Origin: Lepidurus packardi
Taxonomy: Eukaryota > Arthropoda > Branchiopoda > Notostraca > Triopsidae
Assembly (NCBI GenBank): GCA_023053545.1
Contig: JAKZAN010000173.1
Location: 23,292-87,291 of the forward strand
Length of the DNA: 64,000 bases
Reading direction: 5' to 3'
Positions 9,209 through 19,189 of this stretch are shown here, one piece after another. Under the pieces are notes generated by a model. That model made no database searches. It saw only the letters and a list, made by a program, of their open reading frames with translations, and was not told the DNA's origin. Every line of letters begins with the position of its first letter. Positions within the stretch are counted from its first letter, which is position 1. The translations under genes were made by a program, and so were the position numbers.

Positions 9209-11920
9209 TCAAGAGTCAGCATATTGAAGTTTTCGAAGCTGGGTTTCTGTTATCTCCATTAATTTGAGTCGTCCATCCTGTGAAGCCGAATTAATCTGTG
9301 CTATTTCATGGCTTGGACAGGATGGTAAGGCTATACGGGAAAGAGCGTCAGCGTTCTTGTTCAGACGTCCGGGACGATATTGTATGTCATAATCGTATTC
9401 TGCTAAAGTTAATGACCAACGCACTAAACGAGGGGATGAGTCTTTTACTGACATTAACCATCGGAGGGAATTATGGTCAGTGTAAACGGAAAAATGTCGG
9501 CCGTACAGGAATGTCCTGAAATGTTTCACAGCCCAAACGATTGCCAAAGCTTCCTTTTCCGTCGTTGCATAGTTTCTTTCAGCTTTGTTTAACAAGCGGC
9601 TAGCATAGGCGATGGCAACTTCTTTACCTTCTTGGGTTTGAGCAAGAACAGCTCCAACAGCAAAATCCGAAGCATCCGTGTGGAGGAAGAAGGGTTGCTC
9701 AAAGTCTGGGTAAGCTAGAATGGGCCAGGTCATTAAGTGACCCTTGAGTCGTAAAAAGGCTTCATCTTCTTCTGCATTCCATCGAAAATCTACGTCTTTC
9801 CCCGTCAATTTGTGAAGAGGGGCTGCAATTTTTGAAAATCCTTTGATAAAACGGCGATAATAACCAGCAATTCCCAAAAAGGTTTGAACTTCGTTTACGG
9901 TAGTGGGAGTGGGGTATGCAACTATAGCGCTAATTTTATCGGGATCGGGTTCGACTCCGTTTTGAGAGACAAAGTGACCAATGTATTTAATCCGGTCCTT
10001 AAACAATTCGCATTTGGATGGTTTTAATTTTAATCCGGCATCCCGTAATCGTTCAAAGACCAGATTTAAGCGTTCCAGATGTTCCTCAAAGGTTTTACTA
10101 TGAACAATGATATCATCGATATAAGCTAGGCAGATTTTATTCACTAGGCCTCGGAGTACGTTGTTCATTAATCGCTGGAAAGTGGCAGGGGCGTTACAAA
10201 GTCCGAAGGGCATGCGGTTAAATTCGTAATGCCCGTATGGAGACGAGAAAGCTGTTTTTTCTTGATCTTCCGGTTCCAATTCGATCTGCCAAAAACCGTT
10301 GATGAGGTCGAACAGGGAAAAATATTTAGACTTAGCTAAACAGTTAAAGGATTCGTGGATATTGGGTAAGGGATACTGATCTTTTCTCGTGATCGCGTTT
10401 AGCTTTCGGTAGTCTATCACTAAACGTTTGGTTCCATCCTTTTTGTCAACCAAAAGAACGGGTGCTCCCCAAGGTGAATTTGATTCCCTGATAATTCCTA
10501 CTTCCAATAGGCTTTTAATTTTGCTCTCCATCACAGGTTGTAGAGCTTCGGGGACGCGATAGGGTTTTTGATGAATAGGGGAATTACCCTGAACATCTAT
10601 TCTATGTCGAACCTTAGAAGTTTGTCCCATGTCCATGTCACCTTGGGCGAAAATGTCGGAATTGGCTTCCAGGAGCTCAAGCAGTTTGAATTTTTGATCG
10701 GAGGAAATGTTATTACCGATGTTGAACTTGTTGGGGTCAAAGGGACGGAGGTTCTCGTCAGAGTTTTCGGATTGACGAGTTATCTTAACATGATTGACTG
10801 GAAAGGAGCTAGCACTAGGGTTAACTTCAAGATCTAAGATACCCATGAAATCGGTCGTCATGAAATTGTGGATTTCGTTAGATTGATTTGTAATTAGTAT
10901 GGGTATTTTTGTAGTGCCATCCGTTAGCACCATGACTGGTTCAACATAGACATTGGGTCGTAGCAAATCAGCGGGTTCGAGAATGCCGGTTTTCCCGTAG
11001 CGCGGGATAAAGCGAAAACTACTTGATTTATCAGCTCGTTTAGGGATCTCGATTCTCCCGTAAACGGTTCGACTGGTGTAGGGCAACACGGAGATATTTT
11101 TGTCTAAAAAGACACGGTACCTAGACTTTTCTATGTGCGGAATTTCAGGCACATCTGGGGTTGGGATTTTGAGAGGGGCAGGGATTTGTCTGACAGAGTC
11201 AATAAGGCTAGATAATAACTCTAGTTGACGGGTAACATGATCTGGGGTTGGAATAGGGGGATTTGTGGAAGGGGGATTGGGGGATGGACACATTGGAGTA
11301 GTTGGTGGGGTAATGGTAGGGCAAGGGTAAGGTAACGATAGTGATGGAGCATCAGCCTTTTCTTTGGGTTGGCTTGGGGGGTTACGAAAAATTACGAGTT
11401 GCAACTTTCCGTCTATAATTAGGTCATGTTGGCAAATAAAATCTATTCCCAAGACCATGTCACAATTTATGTGGGGGCTAACCACGAAATCATGTCTAAA
11501 TCTTCGTCCTGCTAGACCGATTTCGGCGTGAACGGCTCCTTTTGTTAGCAATTCCGCATTCAAAATTGAATATAAGCGGACATTTGAGGGGGTATGGGAG
11601 AAGATGAATCCGCTATTTTTTAGTTCATTATAGACGGATTCCTTCATAAGTGAAACCCCTGCTCCACTATCGACAAGGGCAGAGTATGAAAATTGTCCAA
11701 CATCTGCCTTTAACACAGGAGTCTTGACACCGGTGGATACTTCGGCTACGACATCGTTAAAATAAACTGGGAGGCGGACAACGTTAGCGGGTATGGTAGC
11801 ATTATTTGGTGATGACGTTGCGTCATCACTAAATTGGGGGGGTGGAGGAATAATTGAGAGGTGAGGTTGGGTTTTAACTCGAGGGGGCAAGGGCTTTTTG
11901 CGGGGTAAAGCGGTTCCCAT
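9209..11920 (-). pseudogene. pol: Gypsy pol: protease, reverse transcriptase, RNase H (truncated by insertion)
   Basis: Opens with ATG at 11920, in the same frame as gag but separated from it by TAG (11999) and TAA (11945). A proline-rich leader precedes the aspartic protease (DSGA at residues 84-87, later MVLGIDFI). After a linker comes reverse transcriptase with RLVIDYRKLN, a Pro-Phe-Gly-Leu box and YIDD at about 600-603. RNase H follows (TDAS near 747, then an EKEALAIVWA helix and TDHNSLRWL). The catalytic residues look intact. The frame stops at 9209 only because the fucosyltransferase fragment interrupts pol; integrase resumes at 8391. How pol was translated relative to gag is unclear from this copy. 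Confidence 0.9.
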
Positions 11921-11998
11921 CCGACCCTCGGCGGTGGGCCTTTTTTAGTTTTTTGGGGGGTTGTTACCGAAAAGGACTTTCTCGACTTCTCTCTGCTG

Positions 11999-13324
11999 CT
12001 ACAAGGAGGGAAGGGGAAACGGAGGTCTAGTTCCCCATTTGGCGGCTAAAGCATCTTGGAGGAATGGAAAAGTCTTTACAATGTGTCCTTGGTCATGACA
12101 ATATTTGCAAACAGGAGTATTGTCATTGCGCGTGTCAACCGGGTTACGGGGAGGCTGAGGATTACCCTGGGGACCTTGCGGGCGGTGGAATGGTTGTTGT
12201 GGGCGTTGGTTAAAGCCTCGGGATTGGAAAGGGTGATAGGCTGGGCGGAAAGTGGGGCGGAAAGGACCTTGATTCCGTCCATCTCGGGCAGGAAGGTGGG
12301 ATGGTGACAGGTGGGGACGAGGGTTAACGCTTCTTCCTTGTCCATTACCACTTGGACGGTAAGAGGGAGGGCCGGGTGGTTGGGAATCGAAGGCGGCTAC
12401 AGGATGATGGGAATAAGGCTCCTCGAACTCTGAAAAAACACCAGCGATCCTAGATTGTGTCTCCTGCAGGAGAGTTTTTTGTTCGGCCGCCATGTCTCTA
12501 ATCTGCTGAAGGTAGCGGTTGGCGGTGTCCATAAATTCGGTGGGGAAGGTTGGGAGGGGAATAAAATTTTTCTCTTCAGTACGGGCAAGGGTGACAATCT
12601 CGTCAAATCGCAAATCTTGATCGCCAAGAGCTCGTCGGACAAGAGGTTTGAGGGCTACATTTAAGCCTCGGAGGAAAGCTGATTTATTGATTTCCTCGAT
12701 GGCGGTTGCTGCACCCGCGTCGCCTTGGTTTAGACGTTGGTAAAGTTTCCCGTCATGATCTCGAGAATGGGAGAGTAGTTTTTGCGCGTATTGCGCTATT
12801 TTTTCGGTTGGGCCTTGGGTAGGTGGTTCCTGCTCATCTACTTCCGGGTAATGAAACCGGGTGAGGAAGGATTCTCGAAAGGTGTCCCAATTAGTTTTCG
12901 TTGGGCCATCCAACATTTGATAAAAAATGAGGGCTTCTCCCTCGAGTCTTCCGTGAACGGCTCTCAGGATCCTATCACTATGGTCTGGATAGCTGCTTAA
13001 TTGCATACTTAGTGCAACTAACCAGTCTTTGATTCGAGGTCCACCGTCGTATTTTGGGATCTGGTTTAGTATGGCAATGATTGATTCACTGCTACGGGTA
13101 TTGGAAGGGGTAGTTGGACGGGAGAAGGTGATTAAGTCGGAATCGTCAAGAGCGAGAGGTTGTCCTAGAAACGTGAAGCTAGGGGCAGTTGGACGAGTGA
13201 TGCCAGTAGTAGACATCGTAGGTGCAGCGGCGGGTGCAAACACCGATGGAAGGGGTGGGAGGTTGAGAAGGGCAGTAGAAGTACTTGGGTTACCTGTAGG
13301 CAATGGGTTGCCGCGGGCGTCCAT
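11999..13324 (-). CDS. gag: Gypsy gag polyprotein
   Basis: Capsid/nucleocapsid precursor, 441 codons from ATG at 13324; the open frame extends a little upstream (GTG at 13384) but this is the first ATG. The N-terminus is Pro/Ser/Thr-rich. The middle resembles the retrotransposon gag capsid domain (IPKYDGGPRIKDWLVAL, and a helical part with WDTFRESFLTRFH). The C-terminal third is Pro/Gln/Arg-rich and ends with a single zinc-knuckle-like CKYCHDQGHIVKTF. In a CX2CX4HX4C knuckle the last Cys is expected where Phe stands, a change possible by one base. The stop is TAG at 11999. Confidence 0.85.
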   Translation of the reverse strand: MDARGNPLPTGNPSTSTALLNLPPLPSVFAPAAAPTMSTTGITRPTAPSFTFLGQPLALDDSDLITFSRPTTPSNTRSSESIIAILNQIPKYDGGPRIKDWLVALSMQLSSYPDHSDRILRAVHGRLEGEALIFYQMLDGPTKTNWDTFRESFLTRFHYPEVDEQEPPTQGPTEKIAQYAQKLLSHSRDHDGKLYQRLNQGDAGAATAIEEINKSAFLRGLNVALKPLVRRALGDQDLRFDEIVTLARTEEKNFIPLPTFPTEFMDTANRYLQQIRDMAAEQKTLLQETQSRIAGVFSEFEEPYSHHPVAAFDSQPPGPPSYRPSGNGQGRSVNPRPHLSPSHLPARDGRNQGPFRPTFRPAYHPFQSRGFNQRPQQPFHRPQGPQGNPQPPRNPVDTRNDNTPVCKYCHDQGHIVKTFPFLQDALAAKWGTRPPFPLPSL

Positions 13325-13450
13325 GATGTCGTCTAGATGTTTGCAAGAACGAGCGAGACGATGGGACACTATCTTCACGATCACTGATACACAAGAATGA
13401 CCTTAAAAGAACTCGACGTCTGAAACCACAATATCACTGCTTCACTTGTG
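13325..13450 (-). other. Gypsy gag leader and junction with BEL integrase
   Basis: On the minus strand BEL integrase coding sequence is recognisable to about 13450 (ending around FRRFTS). After that the frame reads unrelated residues and a stop at 13381. TGGTTTCAGACGTCGAGTTC at about 13433-13414 resembles a tRNA-Leu primer site, which would put the lost gypsy LTR end just upstream. Neither an LTR nor the gypsy LTR end sequence is present. Confidence 0.5.
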
Positions 13451-14165
13451 AACCGTCGGAAGCACATTAAAAATGAGTCCGTGTCTAGCGATCGGGCGAG
13501 TTCTAAGTGGACTGCTCGTGTGGTGAGGCAAGTAAATATACAGCCCCATCTTTTCTCGGTACTTCGCTTTATGGTTACGTACATTGGGCCGAAGTAGTCG
13601 ATGCCGGTAAATGTAAATGGTGGTTGATAGGGTGTCAGACGAGCAGCAGGAAGTGGTGCCATTAAGGGTGCTACTGGCTTTGCTGTGTGTTTTCTACAAA
13701 TGAAGCACTGGTTAAGTACCTTAGCCACCGTTGCTCGTCCCTTCAAACCCAAAATTGGCTTCTAACTTCATGAAGTGTGCGTTCAACTGACGCGTGAAAG
13801 ATTTTCTTGTGTGTGTCTTCAATTATTAATCTTGTTAGTCGATGATTGTTGTCTAAAAGGATAGGATGTTTGGCTGTAGGGTCTAACGTGCAATTCTCAA
13901 GCCTCACACAGACGCGCAGAACGCCACTTGCGTCAATAAATGGGGTTAACTTAGTTAATCTGGAGCTGTTTACTATGGGTTTATCTTGGGATAAGTCTTT
14001 GATTTCGTTACCGAAACATTCGCTTTGCGTAATCTTCAGACATAAGTGAAAGGCGTTTTCAATTTCTTCTGAGAGAAGCGTTATGCTAGATGAAGTCTTG
14101 ACCTTCTTACAGGCGTCAACGAAACGTAGCACAGTGGCGACAACGCGTTTTGCTTTGAGTAGAGT
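13451..14165 (-). pseudogene. pol: BEL/Pao integrase region, two frameshifts, C-terminus missing
   Basis: Coding continues from RNase H in a second frame after a one-base shift near 14150-14165. This segment has the His-containing half of the zinc domain ([21 protein letters not shown]). A second one-base shift at about 13745 moves to a third frame with CFICRK (Cys pair) and the first catalytic Asp in FTGIDYFGP, then [19 protein letters not shown]. The sequence leaves BEL at FRRFTS, before the second Asp and the Glu of the DDE triad. The integrase cannot be active. Confidence 0.85.
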
Positions 14166-17100
14166 GGTGCTTTTTGAATGTACTCTGAAACGGGAAGTTT
14201 TTTAATTGATACGGTGCCGAACCAATTTTCTGAGATAATTTCTGGATCAGTTTCACACGGTGGATCTGGTTCTTCGGGCTTAAATGGTTGCAGTTTGAGA
14301 TTAGGCTCCTTCAAAAATTTTGGACCGCTGAGCCATCGAGCTCCTAAGGTAATCTCGCTTGCATTTAAATCACGGCTACAGTCGTCCGCGGGATTGTCTT
14401 TTCCAGTAACATGATGCCACTGTATGGAGCAGGTTGTTTCCAAAATTTCTCCAATTCTGTTGCCGACGAAAACTTGGAAACGACAGGTGGTTGAGTATAT
14501 CCACTTCAGAACCGTTTGGGAATCCGTCCAGAATACTACATGTTTAATGTTCATATTTAACTCTTTACAGCAAGCAAATGCTAAGCGAAGTCCTAATACT
14601 GTGCCCTGTAATTCTAAACGGGGAATCGAGACAGGTTTCAGGGGGGATACCCTTGTTTTGGCCATTATGAACGCCACGCTTGGTGCCTGGTCTGGATACG
14701 TGTGACGGATATAGGCAACGGCGCCAAAGCCACGCTGTGAAGCATCCGTGAAAACATGCAGTGGAGAGTGTGTAGGGGGTGAAGGTGATCGGAAGCACCG
14801 AGGTATCTCTAATGTTGAAAGTGTAAAGAGCTCGCCAGCCCATTTTTGCCAGTGGTTGAGGATGTGAGGGAGGAGTGGTTCGTCCCAACCTATGCCCGCT
14901 CGCCAAATATCCTGGAGAAGGATTTTTGCGGTGAGCACGAAAGGGCTGAGAAATCCAAGGGGATCGTAGACGGTTGAAACTAAGCTCAGGATTTCTCTCT
15001 TGGTGGTTACTTCTTGAGGGGTTCTGAAATTGAAGTGGAAGGTGTCTAATTCACAATTCCACAAAATGCCAAGTGTTCTTTCGCTTGGAAGCTTGTCTAA
15101 ATCTAAGTTTAGCACAGGATCATTTCTCTCAGGAACTGGAATTGCGTTCAAAACCTTGCGTGACGACGACATCCATTTAGTTAATCGAAAGCCCCCACGC
15201 TGCAATAAATGCATAAGTTCCAATGAGGTCTTGATTGCTTCTTGTTCGCTGTCCACCGAATCTAAATAGTTGTCGACATAAAAATTGGTTTTGATTTTCT
15301 CTGCGATTTCCGGAAATTCATCTTTGTTGTCCTTTGCGGTCTTGCACAAAGCATTCAGGCATATGGAAGGTGAGGATACCGCACCAAATACATGAACTTG
15401 CATTTCGTACGTTTCTGGTGTCTCACCGCTTCCGGGTCTTCTCCATATAAAACGAAAGGCTGACCGGTCGTCTTCGGTAACCAGTACTTGATGGTACATT
15501 TTCTCGATGTCGGCCGAAATTGGGACCGGGTTTCTTCGGAAGCGTAAAAGAACGCCTAGTAAATTAGTAAGGAGGTCAGGGCCCTTTAGAAGGTTCTCGT
15601 TAAGGCTTGTGCCAGCATATTTTGCAGAGGCATCAAATACGACGCGGACCTTGTTGGGTTTATGAGGATTGAGTACAGCGTGGTGTGGAAGGTACCACGT
15701 TTTACCCTTTGGGCCTTCTAGATGGTTAATCGGTACTTTCCGTGCATGACCTAGTTGAATGTATTCGTCGATAACTTTTATGTATTTTTCAGCTAGTTCA
15801 TGATCTTTCAATAGCTTTCGTTCTGTACAGAAGAAACGTTGAATGGCTAGTGCTTTGTTGTTCGGCAGCTCTGGGTTTGACTTCTTCCACAGAAGGCCGC
15901 TTTGGTAGCGATTGCCCACGTTGAGAGTAGTGGCTCTTAACAAATAATTTGCTCTTTCTACTTCCTTGCTGGCAGGGATCTTTGTTTGGTCAATTCTTAA
16001 CGCATCCGTCTTCCAGAAGTTACTAACCAGTTCATCCAGTGTCACGCTGTCGGATACGATGCTAATTAGATTTACTGAATGATTTTCTTCATGTGCTGGA
16101 TGATATGGTATTTGCCCAATAGCACACCATCCAAATGGAGTCAGTACTGCCCATGGTCCATTGGTATCTGCAGGCGGTTTACGAGTTTTGAGTTGCTCGT
16201 GTGCTTGTGGGATGTCTGCTCCAATCAAAACCGTAACTTTGCTGGTGTTGATACTTGGAATTGTCAAATCTTTTAAGTATTTCCATCTTTTCTTTTCTTG
16301 AGGCCAATTGATGCACCGATCGGTAAGGTTGATGCGGGGAACAGTCGAAACGTTCTTCATCTCCATTACTTCACCATTCGTGCAGCTGCCAATCTTAAAA
16401 TCTACTGTTCTGCTCTTGAATAAGGGGTCTTTACCATGAAAGGTTCCAAAGCGGGCCATTCTCGTAGGTCCTTTCAAACCGATCCTTTTGGACATATCTT
16501 CAGTGATAAGCGACACTTCGCTTCCGTTATCGAGGAGGGCAAAAGTTTCGATAGTTTTGCCACTCGTGATTATTTTAATTGGGATCACCGACAGTAAAGT
16601 TACTTGACCAGATGAGGCTCTAGTCATGGTTCCAATGTGGCCAGCGGAGGATCCTGTATTGTCACTATCATCGCTTGAAGTGGTAGGGTTTCGGTTGTAT
16701 CTTTCATAACGCGTAGGATCATGTAGCAAAGCATGATGTTTCCGCTTGCATTTCCCTATTCCACACACATCTTTACGACTACACTCCTTGGCCATATGAC
16801 CAGCAATCAAGCAGTTGAAGCATTTTTTGTCTTTCTGTACAGCCGTTACTCTGTCTTTCAGTTGAAGAAACTTAAATTTAGGACAGTTATATAAGCGGTG
16901 TTCTTCTTTGCATAGGGTGCATGGGTCAATCTTTCTTCCACTCTGAACGATCGAGGTCGTCAAGACAGTTGGAACGCGCTCTTTCCTATGGTTTAGTCTA
17001 CTGCGATCCGAATGGGATTCCTCGATAGGCTTATGTTCAATTTCAGAAGAAGGCTGTACGGTAGCTTCTCCCATGATGAAATCATTTAACCAGGCAGCAA

Positions 17101-18510
17101 AATCGAGTAAGGTCGGAAGTCGTTGCAGCTTAATTGATTCTTGACCCCACATATGTTTAATTCTACGTGGAAGCTTGTCTCGAACGTTTCTCAGCAAGGA
17201 TGGAGAGTACAGGTCCTGTTCGTATCTTGAGGCTTGAAGAGTAGCTATCGTTCCATTAAGGTCAGCGTAATATTTTCTTAGCGACTGGAAGTCATGATCC
17301 TTTACAGGTTTTATTTTCAACAGGTCTTCGACGTATGTTTCAGATACCGCCATTGGGTTTCCATACAATTTCTGTAGTTCACGCAGGGCGTGAATATACG
17401 TGACAGGGCTTTGCAAATACTGAGCGATGGTGTTCCTTACAGTGGGAGCCAACAACTCGCGGAAATACGTTATACGTTGTGCATCATCGCGTAATGCGTC
17501 GTGAACTCGACTCTTAAAATTGCCGATAAACATGGGCCAGTCTTTCGGATTGCCAGTGAAAGATTGAAGTTTAATTTGTGCCAAATGTTTGACATTTTCT
17601 TGCGGTCTATTTTCGGCCGTAACCGTTGGTTTGTCTTCAAATAGCCATGCATCTGGAGTATTCTTGATTTCCCTTTCAGCAGGTGTAGTGGGAAGATTTA
17701 TTGGTGTTCGCGTTAACCAATCTGGGACTCCGTTTTGCATTTTAAATCCGTGGTAGTCGATTGCGGGCTCAATTCGTCGAGTATTACGACAACTTCGAAC
17801 TCGGGACCTAACAGGACTTCCGTCTTCTTCGGATTCTTCTTGTAAGATGTCTGCTTCTTGACGAAGTCTCTCGATTTCCATCTCTCGCAAGCGTCGTTGT
17901 TTAGTAATCGCCAAGTTTTGCTTTAATTCTTCAAGTCTTGCTTCTGCTTCTTTAATTCTTTGTTTGCTTTCCGCTTCAGCTTCAACTGCGGCTTCTATCT
18001 GCCTAAGTTCCGACTCGGCGGACGCGAGACGCAACCGAGTTTCCTTAAGCCGTGCATTAGAAGTACCGCCTCTCGATTCTGAACGGTGAGATTTGCTTGC
18101 AATTGACGAAGGCGGGTGAGACGCAACAGACGAAGGTGGCTCTCCGACCCGTGAGAGCAGGTAGTTTTCGATATTAACGTAACATGCAAAAACTTCCTTT
18201 TCGATAAACGTGTAATATTTTTCTATGGTCTTCTTCTGTACGTCTTCAAGCTTGCGTGTGGCAATGAATCTTCGTTCAATTCGGCGCATTCATTTAGACA
18301 CGACGCGAGTTGTTTGCGTTGCACTGCTAACGCACTTCTACTGCCGCGGTTGACGATGTGCGCAGAGATTTCTTCAATTAAATCTAAGGCTTCTTTCTTC
18401 TTTTCTGACCTCAATTGCTTAAGTAAGCGACCAGCTTCTGTGAGTTCTTGATCGTTGTTATCGTCTTCTTGTACGGCGGCTGCCGCTACGGCTTCACGTC
18501 TTTGTGACAT
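14081..18510 (-). pseudogene. gag-pol: BEL/Pao gag-pro-RT-RNaseH polyprotein (frameshifted)
   Basis: Starts at ATG 18510. After about 80 codons a one-base deletion near 18272 shifts the frame; the rest is open from 18289 to 14081. Residues here are counted from 18289. A coiled-coil-like Glu/Leu-rich region is followed by a DUF1759-like gag part. Cys/His knuckles lie at about 457-525 (CTLCKEEH, CFNCLIAGHMAKEC and CGIGKCKRKHH). The retropepsin has LLDNGS near 585. Reverse transcriptase has RVVFDAS, the ADIEKMY segment and YVDN near 1004, where YVDD is commoner. BEL-type RNase H follows, with FTDAS near 1182 and FWTDSQTVL. BEL elements make one gag-pol protein, so the early frameshift would remove all enzymes. 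Copy 1 lacks this deletion. Confidence 0.9.
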
Positions 18511-18560
18511 GCTGATACCACAACCAAATTATCCAAATTATGACTTACGGTTTCGATGAT

Positions 18561-18578
18561 TTCCCGGTCGATGCACCA
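18561..18578 (-). promoter_or_regulatory. Primer binding site, tRNA-Gly type (BEL copy 2)
   Basis: TGGTGCATCGACCGGGAA on the minus strand, three bases after the LTR end. It fits the complement of the 3' end of animal tRNA-Gly(GCC) with one mismatch over the first 17 bases as I recall that tRNA. It primes minus-strand cDNA. Confidence 0.75.
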
Positions 18579-18581
18579 TAA

Positions 18582-19087
18582 TGTTCTCGCCAATGCCGTC
18601 TGAACTTATCCACGCGCTTATGACACTGCGGAACAGGGAATCTCTTCTTTGCCACGAAATATTGGAACACAAAGAAGCCAAGTCTTTATCTTATTTGATA
18701 ATTTGATGTATTGTCACGTTCTACTCTCTTTCATGCTAACTCTCACTTTCCGTTACAACAATCAAATTTTACATTGAAGGAACGAACTGGCTTATGGTAA
18801 GGTCAAGCATGAACTGTCCTTACAGGCTGGGTGCAGGGGATTTCATTCTTTCTAATAATGAATTTTAGGATTCGTGGTTGAGAGGCTACCAAATTTAACT
18901 GTTGGGCAACAATCAATGTCACAGCATTTTACCACCACAGGGACCATACATGGGATATTAAATCTTAATTTACAAGTTCCGGGTTTATTCTCAAAAATTC
19001 TATATAGTAAGGGTATTCATAGGAAAATAGGAGACAATAGGAAAGGGAGCTCTTGAGAAAAAATCCCTTTCGGCTTCGTCCGGAACA
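18582..19087 (-). repeat. BEL/Pao 5' LTR, copy 2 (complete, 506 bp)
   Basis: Minus strand from TGTTC (19087-19083) to GAACA (18586-18582): short inverted ends with TG...CA, placed three bases before the primer site. It contains a TATATAG at about 19006 and an AATAAA at 18989-18984, candidate promoter and polyadenylation signals, though they lie unusually close together. Satellite 1 begins directly at 19088. Confidence 0.8.
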
Positions 19088-19189
19088 CTTATTGAAATTA
19101 CACTGAAACTTCAATGAAATTTCCTTGAAATTTGCTTGTAATTTTACCTGAAATTTCCTCGAAATCTTATTGAAATTACACTGAAATTT

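Larger units (their letters stand above)
3699..13450 (-). mobile_element. Env-bearing Ty3/gypsy (errantivirus-like) element, defective, no 5' LTR
   Basis: On the minus strand the order is leader, gag (13324-11999), pol (11920-6347, interrupted), env (6295-4217), polypurine tract and 3' LTR (4152-3699). Gag-pol-env with an F-like glycoprotein is the layout of insect errantiviruses. The copy is dead or chimeric: no LTR precedes gag, and BEL integrase sequence abuts the gag leader at about 13450. A plus-strand fucosyltransferase fragment splits pol at 8392-9208, and pol has a further frameshift near 7505-7530. The left flank is satellite 1 and the right flank is BEL, so this was not a simple insertion into one site. 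Confidence 0.9.
13451..19087 (-). mobile_element. BEL/Pao LTR retrotransposon, copy 2, 3'-truncated
   Basis: On the minus strand: 5' LTR (19087-18582), tRNA-Gly-type primer site, and one gag-pro-RT-RNaseH-integrase coding region (18510 onward). It ends inside the integrase at about 13450, where it abuts the gypsy gag leader. The rest of integrase and the 3' LTR are missing. Three frameshifts (near 18272, 14160 and 13745) also break it. The outer LTR end joins satellite 1 at 19088. Confidence 0.9.

Noticed and set aside
8795-9262. Fucosyltransferase as a complete 155-residue gene
   Set aside because: The first codon is TTG, the last codons after about 9208 are antisense gypsy pol, and the catalytic domain is missing.
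11948-11954. A AAA AAC slippery site for -1 frameshifting between gag and pol of the gypsy element
   Set aside because: It lies in the gag frame just before TAA, but pol is in the same frame as gag, not in -1, and gag already ended at a TAG upstream.
12056-13400. Plus-strand and alternative minus-strand frames across gypsy gag
   Set aside because: Shadows of a proline- and glutamine-rich coding sequence.
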